Counted from the first letter of the stretch, positions 12,803 through 23,263 are shown. The stretch is 64,000 nucleotides of DNA from Phormidium tenue FACHB-1052 (GCF_014696675.1 NZ_JACJQN010000006.1:124001-188000); one strand, 5' to 3'. A program made the numbers and translations. Notes: generated by a model not told the origin, from the sequence alone.

Positions 12803-14224
12803 TCACCTTCCCCGCTCGCTCATACTCAGGCGATCGCCGAGCTGCCGAATGGTCTGGGCCAAATCTAGATCGCGCTTCAGCAGCTTCTCAATTTTGGTAT
12901 AGCTGTAGAGCACCGTGGTGTGGTCTTTGCCGCCAAAGGCATCGCCAATTTTAGGCAGGCTGAGATCGGTGTGACGGCGCATCAGATACATGCCGATCTG
13001 CCGGGCTTGGCTAATCTCCCGCCGCCGCGAGGCCCCCTTTAAATCTTCCACTGAGACACCAAACTGCTCAGACACCACCGCTAGGACTGAACTGGGCGAC
13101 GCTTCGATTTTGTCCCCTGGCGGATTCAGCACCGCCATTAGGTTTTCGACGGTCATGGACAGGCCCGAGATCGACGTGTAGGCGATCGCGCGAATCAACG
13201 CCCCCTCCAGCTCGCGAATATTAGAGGTATAGCTAGCGGCGATGTACTCGATTGCCTCTCGGGGCAGATCCACCTGCTCGTACTCCGCCTTCTTTTGCAG
13301 AATGGCGATCCGGGTCTCATAGTCGGGGGGCTGAATGTCGGCAATCAGACCCATGGAAAACCGCGAGATCAGCCGGTCTTGCAGCCGCATAATCTGGTTG
13401 GGGGGCCGGTCTGAGGCCAGCACAATCTGCTTGCCCGCCTCGTGGAGCGTGTTGAAGGTGTGGAAAAACTCCTCCTGGGTGTATTCCTTGCCCTCAATGA
13501 ACTGAATGTCGTCCACCAGCAAAATATCCACATCCCGATAGTGGGAGCGAAAGTGCTGCATGCTGTCGCGGCGGATGGCGGTGATCAGGTCGTTGGTGAA
13601 TTGCTCTGTGCTGACGTAAGCCACCCGCGCCTGGGGGGCAATTTCTCGCCGGTAGTGGCCGATGGACTGCATCAGGTGGGTTTTGCCCAGGCCGACCCCG
13701 CCGCACAAAAACAGCGGGTTAAACTCACGCCCTGGCAACTCGGCCACCGCTAGAGCCGCCGCGTGGGCCATGCGGTTGTTGGCCCCCACCACAAAACGCG
13801 AAAACACGGCTTTGTGGTTGAGATCGTTGTAATGCTCTTGGGCCGCTGCAGGTGGCTCCGCCGGTATTGCACGGGCAGGCAACGCCGGGGTCGAGTGAGC
13901 GGGCAGGGACGGGGACGAAGCTGGCCAGTTGACCTCAGCCATGGGTCGCAGCGCCGCCGAGGCGTCATCCCCGTCGGGCACCACCGTCACTTGAAGCTCA
14001 ATGGCCTTGCCCAAAATATTGTTGACGACTTGAATAATGGTGCCTGCGTAATGCTTCTGCACCCAATTGCGGGCAAAGGGGTTGGGGGTCGATATCACCA
14101 GGGCGCGATCGCTCAGAGTCTGTGCCTGAGCAGGCTTAATCCAGGTTTCAAAGGTGGGTCGGCTCAGCTCCACCTGAAGCTGGCTCAGCACCTCTTCCCA
14201 CAACCGATTTAGGGCCTGATCCAC
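12803..14224 (-). CDS. dnaA: Chromosomal replication initiator protein DnaA
   Basis: DnaA is the AAA+ ATPase that binds DnaA boxes and opens the replication origin. The 473-residue protein has domain I ([21 protein letters not shown]), a Pro/Ala-rich domain II linker (about 95-130), Walker A GGVGLGKT (175-182), Walker B LLVDDI (235-240), the sensor region ([12 protein letters not shown]) and the domain IV DNA-binding helix-turn-helix ([26 protein letters not shown], with [11 protein letters not shown] as signature). Length is normal. It is divergent from def and not next to dnaN, the usual arrangement in cyanobacteria. No DnaA box could be found in the 399 bases upstream. Confidence 0.97.
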   Translation of the reverse strand: MDQALNRLWEEVLSQLQVELSRPTFETWIKPAQAQTLSDRALVISTPNPFARNWVQKHYAGTIIQVVNNILGKAIELQVTVVPDGDDASAALRPMAEVNWPASSPSLPAHSTPALPARAIPAEPPAAAQEHYNDLNHKAVFSRFVVGANNRMAHAAALAVAELPGREFNPLFLCGGVGLGKTHLMQSIGHYRREIAPQARVAYVSTEQFTNDLITAIRRDSMQHFRSHYRDVDILLVDDIQFIEGKEYTQEEFFHTFNTLHEAGKQIVLASDRPPNQIMRLQDRLISRFSMGLIADIQPPDYETRIAILQKKAEYEQVDLPREAIEYIAASYTSNIRELEGALIRAIAYTSISGLSMTVENLMAVLNPPGDKIEASPSSVLAVVSEQFGVSVEDLKGASRRREISQARQIGMYLMRRHTDLSLPKIGDAFGGKDHTTVLYSYTKIEKLLKRDLDLAQTIRQLGDRLSMSERGR

Positions 14225-14623
14225 GGTTTACCTCGTAAATAACCGCTGCCCGAAGGCAGACATCGCGCATGAGTAGCTGATTGGGCCACCACTCCTTAGC
14301 CCGCTAGCATTCTGACACCAGAACTGGGGCTTTCCAAGGCGGTGAAACCGCTCTCCCGAAACTTAGCCGTAGACTGGGACAGCTCAGGCCAAACAGCGAT
14401 CTTGGATCTATAGGGTACTAGATAGATAGATAAAAAATGTCCCTGATTCTACATATAGCGCTTTGATAAAAAATGGATCCCATAGTGCCGCAGTGAGCCA
14501 AGCACCAGAGGCGTCCCGCTGGTCTATTGAACCATAGGACCCTAGCCTCTGGGGAAGATGTATACAATATTGCTCAGCTAACCCCGTCCCCGGTTTACTC
14601 TATACGATCCCTAAGGCCTATCT
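14225..14623. other. Divergent dnaA-def intergenic region
   Basis: The 399 bases hold the promoters of both genes. A short GATA repeat (about 14420-14431) followed by an A-tract lies in the middle. No DnaA boxes (TTATCCACA or TTTTCCACA) are visible, so this is probably not the replication origin. Confidence 0.5.
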
Positions 14624-15172
14624 ATGACCATTCCAGAGCCATGCCCAACCCCGCTGCTAACCCTGGGCCATCCGGTGCTGCGCCAGGTTGCCAAGCCCGT
14701 AGCTGCGGTGGAAGATGAAGCCGTCCAACAGCTAATTGACCAGCTGTTGGCAACAGTGCGCACTGCTAACGGCGTCGGCATTGCCGCCCCCCAGCTGGGC
14801 CACTCGCTACGGATATTGGTGATCGCCTCACGCCCCAACCTGCGCTACCCCCATGCCCCTCTGATGGAGCCGACGGTGCTGGTTAACCCTCGTCTGGTAT
14901 CGGCCAGCGATCAGCTAGAGCTGGGCTGGGAGGGCTGTCTCAGCGTGCCGGGAGTGCGGGGTCAGGTGCCGCGTCATCAAACCGTTGAGGTGGAATACTG
15001 CGATCGCCACGGGCAACCCCACCGCCAGATTTGGCAGGGCTTCGTTGCCCGCATCTTTCAACACGAGGCCGACCATCTAGAGGGCAAGGTGTTTCTCGAT
15101 CGCGTTCAGTCTGAGGCTGACCTGCTGAGCGAAGACGCCTATCAGGCTCTGGAAATTGCCGCTCTCGGCTAG
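14624..15172 (+). CDS. def: Peptide deformylase
   Basis: This enzyme removes the formyl group from the N-terminal methionine of new proteins. All three motifs are intact: GVGIAAPQ (50-57), EGCLS (103-107, with the metal ligand Cys105) and HEADH (147-151, two His ligands and the catalytic Glu). Its 182 residues fit the family. It is divergent from dnaA and appears monocistronic, as about 200 bases follow before the next gene. Confidence 0.96.
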   Translation: MTIPEPCPTPLLTLGHPVLRQVAKPVAAVEDEAVQQLIDQLLATVRTANGVGIAAPQLGHSLRILVIASRPNLRYPHAPLMEPTVLVNPRLVSASDQLELGWEGCLSVPGVRGQVPRHQTVEVEYCDRHGQPHRQIWQGFVARIFQHEADHLEGKVFLDRVQSEADLLSEDAYQALEIAALG

Positions 15173-15379
15173 GGGTTTCAATACGTGACCTGATCGGCTC
15201 CCCGACGTTGGGCCAATTAATTCTTGACGGACTGTATTTCAGAATGCAACGGCCCTGGCCCGGTTTTGAAAAACATTCAGCAGAATCAGAGCCGCCCCAG
15301 GGGGCTCAGTTACCCTGATACCTCTGGTTAGAACATTTCTGGCCAGACTATCTGGCCAGCTAGGGCCAAAGGAAACCGC

Positions 15380-15760
15380 GTGAGTTCTCACCCTCAGCCC
15401 CGCATTGTCCACCTCGACATGCTCGACACCGACTACGCCAAGATAGCGGCGGGAGAGCCAATTCCCGATGCCAAAAAGCAGCGGCTCTCCCAAGACAGCT
15501 ACGACTTCACCCGCCTAGGTCAGCACATTGCCCGCTACCGCTACGGCGGGCTTGACGAGCAGGGGCAAGATGATATTCTCTGCACCCTGGGCACCACCGC
15601 TGGGCTATTTACCCTGGCCGATGTCGAGGACATGAACGATCGCCTCCGCCAAACGGGCCGCTTTTACCTCACCCCCGGTGAACGTCAGCAGGTAATCAAC
15701 TGGCTGGTGGATGAGTTAGGCATCGCGCTCACCGAAGAACCGAAATCTCGGGGTGAGTGA
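15380..15760 (+). CDS. Conserved cyanobacterial hypothetical protein
   Basis: A 126-residue soluble, acidic protein starting with GTG (MSSHPQPRIVHLDML). It has no signal peptide, membrane helix or recognisable catalytic motif. The regular amphipathic segments (TLADVEDMNDRLRQTGRFYLTPGERQQVINWLVDELGI) suggest a folded helical C-terminus. It lies between def and chlP with no close operon partner. I do not recognise a characterised family. Confidence 0.65.
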   Translation: MSSHPQPRIVHLDMLDTDYAKIAAGEPIPDAKKQRLSQDSYDFTRLGQHIARYRYGGLDEQGQDDILCTLGTTAGLFTLADVEDMNDRLRQTGRFYLTPGERQQVINWLVDELGIALTEEPKSRGE

Positions 15761-15960
15761 ACGGATATAAAGCGCCATCTGTGAACACTTCACCCGCCAT
15801 AGATTTTTCTCTGGCCAACGAATAGAACTTTGCCCGTTTGCCGTATCTCAATGTAAACGAGTGTTTCAATCGAGTTACAACCCTTGAGAGTGGCCCAAAA
15901 TGCCAAAAATCCCGTGATACGATGCCCTCGTAGCTTTTTGCAATAGTGGAGTAAGCACCC

Positions 15961-17196
15961 TTGGTACTTCGGGTAGCAGTAGTAGGATCAGGTCCAGCAG
16001 GCTCCTCGGCTGCTGAGACACTAGTTAAAGCCGGTATTGAAACGTACCTCTTTGAGCGCAAGCTCGACAACGCCAAGCCCTGCGGCGGGGCCATTCCCCT
16101 GTGCATGGTCGAAGAATTTGATTTGCCACCAGAAATCATCGATCGCCGCGTGCGCAAGATGAAGATGATTTCCCCCTCCAACGTTGAGGTCAACATCGGC
16201 GCCACCCTCAAAGATGATGAATATATTGGCATGTGCCGCCGCGAGGTGATGGATGGCTTTTTGCGCGATCGCGCCGCCCAGCACGGAGCGAAACTCATCA
16301 ACGGCACCGTTCACACCCTCGAAATCCCCACCACCGAGACGGGGGCCTATACCCTCCACTACACCGAGCACCGCGAAGACGGGCTGGTGGGCGACAACAA
16401 GTCGCTTCAGGTCGATCTGGTGATTGGGGCCGATGGGGCCAACTCTCGCGTTGCCAAGGCGATCAAGGCTGGGGATTATAACTATGCGATCGCCTTCCAA
16501 GAGCGCATTCGCCTGCCCGAAGACAAAATGGCCTACTACGAAGACCTGGCCGAGATGTACGTGGGCAACGACGTTTCCCCCGACTTCTACGCCTGGGTGT
16601 TCCCCAAGTATGACCACGTCGCCGTCGGCACCGGCACCATGCGGGTGAACCAGGCTCAAATTAAGAAGCTTCAGGCCGGGATTCGCGCCCGCGCCGCTAA
16701 GCGTCTAGAGGGTGGCGAAATCATCAAAGTAGAAGCGCACCCCATTCCTGAGCACCCCAGACCCCGCCGCGTCGTCGGTCGAGTAGCGCTGGTCGGCGAT
16801 GCTGCCGGTACCGTCACCAAATCTTCTGGTGAGGGCATCTACTTCGCCGCCAAGTCAGCCCGCATGTGCGCCGAAACCATTGTGGAGTTTTCTAACAACG
16901 GCCAGCGCATCCCCACTGAAGCCGACCTTAAGGTTTACCTGAAGCGTTGGGATAAGCAGTACGGCATTACCTACAAGGTGCTGGATCTGCTGCAAACGGT
17001 CTTCTACCGCTCCGACGCCACCCGCGAGGCCTTTGTCGAAATGTGCTCTGACATCGATGTGCAGAAGCTCACCTTCGACAGCTACCTCTACAAAACCGTG
17101 GTGCCCGCCAACCCCCTGGTGCAGATGAAAATCACCGCCAAGACCATGGGCAGCCTGATTCGTGGCCATGCGCTGGCTCCGACTCGAAGCTGGTAG
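15961..17196 (+). CDS. chlP: Geranylgeranyl reductase (ChlP)
   Basis: ChlP reduces the geranylgeranyl chain to phytyl for chlorophyll a, phylloquinone and tocopherol synthesis, using NADPH and FAD at the thylakoid. The 411-residue protein opens with the FAD-binding Rossmann motif VAVVGSGPAGSSAAETL and an acidic strand end (TYLFERKLDNAKPCGGAIP), and carries the second FAD motif RVALVGDAAGTVTKSSGEGI. The start is a TTG at 15961, supported by GGAG 11 bases upstream and by the family N-terminus beginning exactly there. A strong terminator follows (17234-17272). Confidence 0.96.
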   Translation: MVLRVAVVGSGPAGSSAAETLVKAGIETYLFERKLDNAKPCGGAIPLCMVEEFDLPPEIIDRRVRKMKMISPSNVEVNIGATLKDDEYIGMCRREVMDGFLRDRAAQHGAKLINGTVHTLEIPTTETGAYTLHYTEHREDGLVGDNKSLQVDLVIGADGANSRVAKAIKAGDYNYAIAFQERIRLPEDKMAYYEDLAEMYVGNDVSPDFYAWVFPKYDHVAVGTGTMRVNQAQIKKLQAGIRARAAKRLEGGEIIKVEAHPIPEHPRPRRVVGRVALVGDAAGTVTKSSGEGIYFAAKSARMCAETIVEFSNNGQRIPTEADLKVYLKRWDKQYGITYKVLDLLQTVFYRSDATREAFVEMCSDIDVQKLTFDSYLYKTVVPANPLVQMKITAKTMGSLIRGHALAPTRSW

Positions 17197-17233
17197 TGGG
17201 CGATCGTTCAGTTTCTTTCTAACCCCCAAACCT

Positions 17234-17272
17234 AACTGGCTTTGACAGAATATTGTCAAAGCCAGTTTTTTT
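17234..17272 (+). terminator. Intrinsic terminator of chlP
   Basis: A perfect 14-bp stem (17234-17247 with 17254-17267), a 6-base loop and a run of seven T (17266-17272) form a classic Rho-independent terminator 38 bases after the chlP stop. Confidence 0.9.
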
Positions 17273-17453
17273 ATGTTGGTGAACCTAGAGCCTCCATAAC
17301 AACTTGACCCAATACCTCAACTCTTTGGCTTCAGCCCTAAGCTTTGCTGCACCAACTGTCTATTCAACAAAGCCTGGATGTCTCTTCGGCAAACTTACCG
17401 GCCAAAATTCTGGGTAGCTTACTTCAATAGCGATGCCCTAGAACTCTTATAAA

Positions 17454-17491
17454 AAATGGCTTTTGGAAATTTAGATTTCCAAAAGCCATTT
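17454..17491 (-). terminator. Intrinsic terminator of guaB3
   Basis: Arms 17454-17470 and 17475-17491 pair perfectly (17 bp) around a TTAG loop. On the minus strand the hairpin is followed by a T-run (the A-run at 17451-17456), so it ends transcription of the guaB3 gene. Confidence 0.9.
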
Positions 17492-17521
17492 CGCAAACAA
17501 TCGAGTCTCTAACAGATTGGC

Positions 17522-18685
17522 TTATTTACCCATGCCGAGCTGCTGAGCTTTCTGGTAGACCTTACCCTCGGTCAGCAGCGAGGGGGCAATCACTACCTCC
17601 ACCTGCTGCATCTCCTTCAGGTCTTTGGCACCTAGGGTGCCCATGCTGGTTTGCAGCGCCCCTAAGAAGTTGTGGGTGCCGTCGTCTAGCCCAGCGGGGC
17701 CACGCAGAATTTGCTCCAGACTGCCAGTGGTGCCCACTTTGATGCGGGTGCCTCGGGGCAGCACCGGGCTGGGGGTGGCCATGCCCCAGTGGAAGCCGCG
17801 ACCTGGCGCTTCGGCGGCGCGGGCAAAGGGCGAGCCGATCATCACCCCGTCGGCTCCACAGGCGATGCACTTGCAAATGTCGCCGCCGGTAACCAAGCCG
17901 CCATCGGCGACGATCGCCACATAGCGCCCAGTTTCGGCAAAAAAGTCGTCGCGGGCGGCGGCGCAGTCAGCCACAGCAGTCGCCTGGGGAATGCCAATGC
18001 CCAGCACGCCGCGAGAGGTGCAGGCGGCACCGGGACCAATGCCCACCATGACGGCGGCAGCCCCAGCCTTCATCAGATTGAGAGCGACCTCGTAGGTGAC
18101 GCAGTTGCCCAAAATCACCGGCATGGGCATTTCAGCGCAGAAAGCGGCCAGGTCGAGCGGGCTAATGTCTGCCGGAGACAGGTGGGCAGTCGAGACCACC
18201 GTGGCTTGCACAAACACCAGATCGGCCCCGGCTTCGGCCACTGTCTTGCCAAACCGAGCCGCCCCGGCGGGGGTGAGGCTCACGGCAGCCACGCCACCGC
18301 CCGCCTTGATGGCTTGAATGCGCTTGGTGATCAGCTCAGGCTTGATCGGTTCGGCGTAGAGGGTCTGCATCAGACCGACAAACTCCTCTTTGCCCACTGA
18401 GGCAATTTTGTCGAGGATGGGATTGGGGTCATCGTAGCGGGTTTGAATGCCCTCCAAATTAAGTACCCCTAAGGCCCCCAGCTCTGAGAGCCGAATGGCC
18501 ATGCCGACATCTACCACGCCATCCATAGCGCTGGCGATGATGGGAATCTCACGCTCAATGCCGCCAATTTGCCAACGAGTGTTGGCCAGGCTTGGGTCTA
18601 GGGTGCGAGGCCCAGGCACCAGGGCAATTTCATCAATGCCGTACGCTCTACGGACTACTTTGCCACGACCAAGTTGTATATTCAC
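17522..18685 (-). CDS. GuaB3-family IMP dehydrogenase-related protein
   Basis: A 387-residue TIM-barrel protein of the GuaB3 branch, which lacks the CBS pair of normal IMP dehydrogenases. Visible motifs are [20 protein letters not shown], the phosphate-binding and catalytic loop [19 protein letters not shown] (Cys as the nucleophile) and [19 protein letters not shown]. Cyanobacterial GuaB3 proteins are reported to turn over IMP, so a role in guanine nucleotide synthesis is likely; the canonical guaB is not in this window. A strong terminator follows downstream on its strand. It diverges from the KtrA-like gene. Confidence 0.9.
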   Translation of the reverse strand: MNIQLGRGKVVRRAYGIDEIALVPGPRTLDPSLANTRWQIGGIEREIPIIASAMDGVVDVGMAIRLSELGALGVLNLEGIQTRYDDPNPILDKIASVGKEEFVGLMQTLYAEPIKPELITKRIQAIKAGGGVAAVSLTPAGAARFGKTVAEAGADLVFVQATVVSTAHLSPADISPLDLAAFCAEMPMPVILGNCVTYEVALNLMKAGAAAVMVGIGPGAACTSRGVLGIGIPQATAVADCAAARDDFFAETGRYVAIVADGGLVTGGDICKCIACGADGVMIGSPFARAAEAPGRGFHWGMATPSPVLPRGTRIKVGTTGSLEQILRGPAGLDDGTHNFLGALQTSMGTLGAKDLKEMQQVEVVIAPSLLTEGKVYQKAQQLGMGK

Positions 18686-18857
18686 GTCCCTACTTTACCC
18701 TTTGGGCCAAAACCATTAGGCTAGCCTAGCAAAAAAGAATTCTCGCCGTACAGCTATTGGCTGAAACCCTGCTGATACTGGGGATACAGTAGTGAGTGAT
18801 AAGATCTGATCGGTCTAAGGACAGAGCAGTGCTTTTTAACGAGGTAAAACTACGGTT

Positions 18858-19562
18858 GTGAATTTGTCATCGCTGACGTTTTTGCGCAAAATGCGATCGC
18901 CCAATCGCCAGTTTGCTGTAATTGGTTTAGGGCGGTTTGGTCGAGCGGTTTGCGCCACCCTCAACAACCTGGGCTATGAAGTGCTAGCTGTCGATACCAA
19001 CGAAGTCCATGTTAGCCAGGCAATGACTGACCAAATTGCCGCCCATGCTCTCCAGCTAGATAGTACCCAGCCGTCGGCTCTCCGCGAAGCGGGCATCACC
19101 GACTTTGATACGGTGATTGTGGCGATCGGCAACTATGTCGAAGAAAGCATTATCACTACCCTCAATCTAAAAGAGGCGGGGGTAAAAAATGTGGTGGCTA
19201 AGGCCTCGTCAGAGATCCACGGCAAGCTACTCGATCGCGTCGGAGCCGATCACGTCGTCTTCCCAGAGCACGAGATGGGCTGTGAGCTGGCGCGATCGCT
19301 GACCTCCCCCGGCATTCTCGATCGCTTCGAGATTGACCCCAACCACTGTATTGCCGAGATCATTGTGCCCCAGGCCTTTGACCAAAAAACCATTGTTGAC
19401 CTTGACCTGCGCAACCGCTACGAACTCACCTTGCTGGCGATTAGCCAAGACAACGAGCCTGAGCAGTTTGAGATCAACCCCAGCCCTGTCACTCGACTCA
19501 AAGCGGGGGGGCTGATGGTGGTGATTGGCAGCAATCGAGGTCTAGAGCGTCTACCGGTATAG
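18858..19562 (+). CDS. KtrA/TrkA-type potassium uptake regulatory subunit
   Basis: A 234-residue cytosolic RCK protein. It has an N-terminal Rossmann RCK domain with the nucleotide-binding motif GLGRFG (23-28) and an acidic strand end (VLAVDTNE), then a C-terminal TrkA-C domain (about 150-230). Such subunits form octameric rings that gate a KtrB/TrkH-type membrane channel in response to ATP/ADP or NAD(H). No channel gene is adjacent. The start is GTG at 18858. It lies 3 bases ahead of anmK and is probably co-transcribed with it, without an obvious functional link. Confidence 0.88.
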   Translation: MNLSSLTFLRKMRSPNRQFAVIGLGRFGRAVCATLNNLGYEVLAVDTNEVHVSQAMTDQIAAHALQLDSTQPSALREAGITDFDTVIVAIGNYVEESIITTLNLKEAGVKNVVAKASSEIHGKLLDRVGADHVVFPEHEMGCELARSLTSPGILDRFEIDPNHCIAEIIVPQAFDQKTIVDLDLRNRYELTLLAISQDNEPEQFEINPSPVTRLKAGGLMVVIGSNRGLERLPV

Positions 19563-19565
19563 CCC

Positions 19566-20738
19566 ATGCGCGTAATTGGACTCATTAGCGGCACCTCGGT
19601 TGACGGCATTGATGCTGCCCTCGTTGAGCTAGATGGGCAGGGCTACGACCTGACGGTGTCGTTGGTTGAGGGGTTAGCCTATCCCTACCCCGACGAGCTG
19701 CGCCGACAGATTTTGGCCCTCTGCGCGGGGGAAGCGATCGCCCTCGACCAGCTTGCGGCCCTCGACGACGCCGTGGCCCAGACCTTTGCGGCAGCGGCCC
19801 AGGCGCTCCTCGCCCAGGCTGGCCCCGCCGACCTGATTGCCTCCCATGGGCAGACGGTCTTTCACCGTCCAGTAGGCCGCCCAGCGCGGCCCGATCAGGG
19901 GCCAGCCCAGCTGGCCTACACGCTGCAACTGGGGCGCGGGGTGGCGATCGCCCAGCAGACTAACCTGCCCACCGTCAGCAACTTTCGTCAAGCGGATATC
20001 GAGGCCGGGGGCGAAGGGGCACCGCTCGCGCCGATCGTCGATCTCTGCCTGCTCAGCCACCCCACCGAGCGGCGCTGCGTGCAAAACCTGGGCGGCATTG
20101 GCAATGTCGCCTACCTGCCCCCCTGGAATCGCCAGGGCAGCGCCCCCAAGGTGCTGGGCTGGGATACGGGGCCAGCCAATTCCCTGATTGACATAGCCGT
20201 CCATAGCTTATCGGCGGGGGCACTCACCTACGATGTCGACGGCGCTTGGGCGGCGCAGGGCGTGCCCTGCCTACCGCTGATCAGCCGGTGGCTAGAGCAC
20301 CCCTACTTCACGCAGCCGCCGCCAAAATCCACCGGGCGCGAACTGTTTGGCTGGGATTTCTTTAATCGTTGCCGCCAAGATGCCCAAGAAGAAGGGTTAG
20401 CGCCGCAGGACTTGGTGGCGACCCTGACCGAGTTTACGGCGGCCTCGGTAGCCCACGAGTACCGCACCTTTTTGCCTGCCCTGCCCGATCGCCTGCTGGT
20501 GTGCGGCGGCGGCAGCCAAAACCCAGTGCTGATGGCGTGTCTCCAGGCGCAGCTACCCGAGATCGTGGTGCAGACCACTGACGCGGTGGGAGTGTCAGCT
20601 AACTATAAGGAAGCGATCGCCTTTGCGGTATTGGGCTATTGGTATCGCCAGGGCTTCCCCGGCAACCTGCCCACCGTTACCGGAGCCAGCCGCTCCGTGG
20701 TGCTCGGGCAGGGTCATAATATTGCCCTGCCTCGCTAG
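19566..20738 (+). CDS. anmK: Anhydro-N-acetylmuramic acid kinase
   Basis: AnmK opens the 1,6-anhydro ring and phosphorylates anhydro-MurNAc in cell-wall recycling. The 390-residue protein begins with the family signature MRVIGLISGTSVDGIDAALV, and has ASHGQTVFHRP, NLGGIGNVAYLP, LGWDTGPANSLID and the C-terminal LLVCGGGSQNPVLM. Length and motifs are normal. It follows the KtrA-like gene after 3 bases. Confidence 0.95.
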   Translation: MRVIGLISGTSVDGIDAALVELDGQGYDLTVSLVEGLAYPYPDELRRQILALCAGEAIALDQLAALDDAVAQTFAAAAQALLAQAGPADLIASHGQTVFHRPVGRPARPDQGPAQLAYTLQLGRGVAIAQQTNLPTVSNFRQADIEAGGEGAPLAPIVDLCLLSHPTERRCVQNLGGIGNVAYLPPWNRQGSAPKVLGWDTGPANSLIDIAVHSLSAGALTYDVDGAWAAQGVPCLPLISRWLEHPYFTQPPPKSTGRELFGWDFFNRCRQDAQEEGLAPQDLVATLTEFTAASVAHEYRTFLPALPDRLLVCGGGSQNPVLMACLQAQLPEIVVQTTDAVGVSANYKEAIAFAVLGYWYRQGFPGNLPTVTGASRSVVLGQGHNIALPR

Positions 20739-20886
20739 GTTTAGCGGTTGCCGAAGCCCCATACCCCAGTCTGAGCAATAGGGCGTATGCTTGAGAAGCA
20801 CGGGACAGCGGACAGCGGGCTATGCCGGACATTAGCAGCGACACAACCGATGTTCCGGCCCATGGGAACGGCTGAGGGAGCATTGT

Positions 20887-21348
20887 GTGGACCATAGCTT
20901 TTTAATTGAGCCTGGCCGGTGGACGCTCCAGGGTAGCTGGATGGAGCGCGATCGGCTACCTACGCCAGTGAAGGGAAAAATTTTAGTCGCCTGGAGTCGC
21001 GACGACTGGTTCACGATGGTGATGAAGCTGGCTTTGCCCGATACCCAGCCCAGCGAGATGGCGCTTCAGTATCGGGGTCGATTGACCAGCGGCGACTGCC
21101 AATACACCTTCGTGCTGCAGCACAGTCTGCTGGGTCGAGTAGAGGGCGAGGGCTGGGTGGCCCCAGACTCGATTATTCAGCGCTACTGGGCTTTGGGCGA
21201 TCGCCAGCGCCGCACGGGGTTTGAGACCCTATATCGCCTCGACCACGATCGCTACCACCTCTCTAGCGGCATTATGACCGGCCACTACCTGACCAGCGCG
21301 ATGGAAGCAACCCTGCATCTGCAAGGGGCCTCAGCGCCAGGAATGTGA
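20887..21348 (+). CDS. Conserved hypothetical protein
   Basis: A 153-residue protein starting with GTG (MDHSFLIEPGRWTLQGSWMERD). Predicted beta-strands recur (KILVAWSRDDWFTMVMKLAL, MALQYRGRLTSGDCQYTFVLQHSLLGRVEGEGWV), and the fold could be a small lipocalin-like or calycin barrel; that is inference. There is no signal peptide or catalytic motif. HIP1-like sites and codon use match its neighbours, so it is a genuine resident gene. I do not recognise a characterised family. Confidence 0.65.
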   Translation: MDHSFLIEPGRWTLQGSWMERDRLPTPVKGKILVAWSRDDWFTMVMKLALPDTQPSEMALQYRGRLTSGDCQYTFVLQHSLLGRVEGEGWVAPDSIIQRYWALGDRQRRTGFETLYRLDHDRYHLSSGIMTGHYLTSAMEATLHLQGASAPGM

Positions 21349-21721
21349 ACGGCCTCTCTATAAGTGCTTCTAGGAGAATGTACTACAGTAAAAACAACAC
21401 CTTTTAGATGCAGCTGGGCATATTAATTCTATGGTTCTTGGCTGCTGGCTGAGCCCAGTCCGAAGTATTGCAGGGCGCACAATTGGGTTGGATCTTAGTC
21501 AGCAGGGTATCAGTGGGCCACCCCAGTACCCTGGCCTAACCCTAGGGATCACACGACTGGGCTAGCTACGGTTCGTGGCCCCGCTTGCCAACGAACAGCT
21601 CACAGAGTTGAGTGAATCGGTTTGATCTTTGGCCCCAAATCCGTCGCCACTCTCAGCTTATATCCTCCTTCAATGCATCCCCCTTGCCTGCCCCTCCCTG
21701 CCTTCTGGCTAATACCATTCT
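21349..21721. other. Intergenic region upstream of Ser/Thr kinase
   Basis: The 373 bases carry no open frame with protein-like content and no clear hairpin terminator. The promoter of the kinase gene must lie here; no convincing hexamer pair was picked out. Confidence 0.4.
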
Positions 21722-23263
21722 ATGGCTGACTCAAACCTAGGCTGTAAATTAGCAAATCGCTACGAATTGTTAGAACCTCTTGGCCAGGGTTCAATGGGTC
21801 GGGTGTATCTAGCCGAAGACCTGCTGCTGGGCAGTGTGAAGGTAGCGATCAAGCTGCTTTCCCAAACCCTGCCCGGCGAAAAAATGCGCGAGCGCTTCAT
21901 GCAGGAGGCCATGACCTGTGCCCAGCTAGGTCAAAAAAGCATTCACGTAGTACGCGTCACCGACTATGGCGTCAGCGACGAAGGCGTGCCTTTCTACGTC
22001 ATGGAATATCTACAGGGGCAAAGTCTCAGCCATCTGCTCAATCTTCAACCCCTGCCTATGCCTCGTTTTTTGGGCCTGATTCGGCAAATTTGCCTGGGTC
22101 TTCAGACCGCCCACGAAGGCATTATTCTCAAAACCCAGCCTGAGCCGGTGCCGATTATTCATCGCGACATCAAGCCCAGCAATATTATGATCGTGCAAGA
22201 CCCTACCCTAGGGGAGCTGGCGAAGATCTTAGACTTTGGCATTGCCAAACTCATGCAGGTCGATAGCGATCAGACCAACTGCTTTATGGGTACTCTGGCC
22301 TACGCTTCCCCTGAGCAAATGGAGGGCCGTGAGCTCGACGGTCGCTCCGACATCTACAGCCTCGGGGTGATGATGTTTCAAATGCTGACTGGCCATTTGC
22401 CTCTCCGGGCCAGCAGCCATACCTTTGGTGGCTGGTACAAGGTGCACCAGACCCAGTCGCCCAAGCTAATGAGCGAGGTGGCCAGCAGCATTAAAATTCC
22501 TAAGTTGCTCGAAGACCTGGTGATGAGCTGTATGGCTAAGCTCGCTGAAGATCGCCCCCAGAGCACTCAGGAAATTTTGCAGATTTTAGAGCCGCTCCAA
22601 TCTCGCTACGTCAACGGTTTTCGCATTAGCCAGCGGATTAGCACTACCCTCACCCGGGTGCCGGTCACTCGCCAGCCAACGGCCACCGAATCGCTCAAGG
22701 ACGACCAGGTTTGTAAGCTAACCGTGTGGCCCACCGCCAAGCCCATAGCCGAGATTGTCTTTCCCCACTCGCTGCCCACCAGTCAGGGGCCACTAGCGAC
22801 CCTGTGGGCGATGATGCCCGAGGCCGAAATTAACCGGCGGCTAGTCAGCACCCGCTACAACACCTTTATCTGCACCATGGCTCCCCACCCCATGATGCTC
22901 TGGCTGACAGTGCTCTATAGCAGCTCCTATGGCGCGCGCTGGCTGCCCTGCTATCTCGATCTCAAAACTGCCTTGGGCCAAGATATGGCTGGATTGCTGG
23001 GTAAAACCGGCACCTATAAGCTGCTGCTCTTTGCCCTCGAGAACCCGCGTCCCTGTGCCCATGTGCTGAGCTGTAGCGTCTCTGACCCTCAGCGCAGTCT
23101 GCTCCAGGAATGGGCGCTGACCGCCCGCAGTCGCCCCTCTACTGGGGCGATCGCCACTAGCCGCGACCTGTTGCGCAACGAACTCCAGACCAAGCTCAAA
23201 GCCAAGGTGCTGCAAAAGCTGGAGTCGATCTACGTCGATACAGGCTCTAGCCTCTCTGACTAG
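21722..23263 (+). CDS. Serine/threonine protein kinase
   Basis: A 513-residue Hanks-type kinase. The Gly-rich loop GQGSMGRVYL (21-30), the ATP-binding Lys44 (VAIK), the catalytic loop HRDIKPSN (147-154, Asp149) and the DFG motif (171-173) are all intact, followed by APE-like YASPEQMEGRELDGRSDIYSLG. The kinase domain ends near residue 295. The remaining ~215 residues form a C-terminal region without membrane helices, containing AEINRRLVSTRYNTFICTM and LENPRPCAHVLSC; I do not recognise it, but it is probably a substrate or signal-binding module. It converges on the universal stress protein gene. Confidence 0.92.
   Translation: MADSNLGCKLANRYELLEPLGQGSMGRVYLAEDLLLGSVKVAIKLLSQTLPGEKMRERFMQEAMTCAQLGQKSIHVVRVTDYGVSDEGVPFYVMEYLQGQSLSHLLNLQPLPMPRFLGLIRQICLGLQTAHEGIILKTQPEPVPIIHRDIKPSNIMIVQDPTLGELAKILDFGIAKLMQVDSDQTNCFMGTLAYASPEQMEGRELDGRSDIYSLGVMMFQMLTGHLPLRASSHTFGGWYKVHQTQSPKLMSEVASSIKIPKLLEDLVMSCMAKLAEDRPQSTQEILQILEPLQSRYVNGFRISQRISTTLTRVPVTRQPTATESLKDDQVCKLTVWPTAKPIAEIVFPHSLPTSQGPLATLWAMMPEAEINRRLVSTRYNTFICTMAPHPMMLWLTVLYSSSYGARWLPCYLDLKTALGQDMAGLLGKTGTYKLLLFALENPRPCAHVLSCSVSDPQRSLLQEWALTARSRPSTGAIATSRDLLRNELQTKLKAKVLQKLESIYVDTGSSLSD

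Noticed and set aside
12780..12805. Yfr1-like motif ACTCCTCAC near the dnaA stop
   Set aside because: The match to the conserved core is incomplete (ends in CT instead of AC), flanking stems are absent and the context (guaB-trxA) is wrong.
14225..14623. Possible oriC next to dnaA
   Set aside because: No DnaA boxes or clustered AT-rich repeats were found between dnaA and def; in many cyanobacteria oriC is not beside dnaA.
17711..18400. 229-codon open frame opposite guaB3
   Set aside because: Composition is His/Gly/Ala-rich and unnatural; it mirrors the IMPDH-like gene on the other strand.
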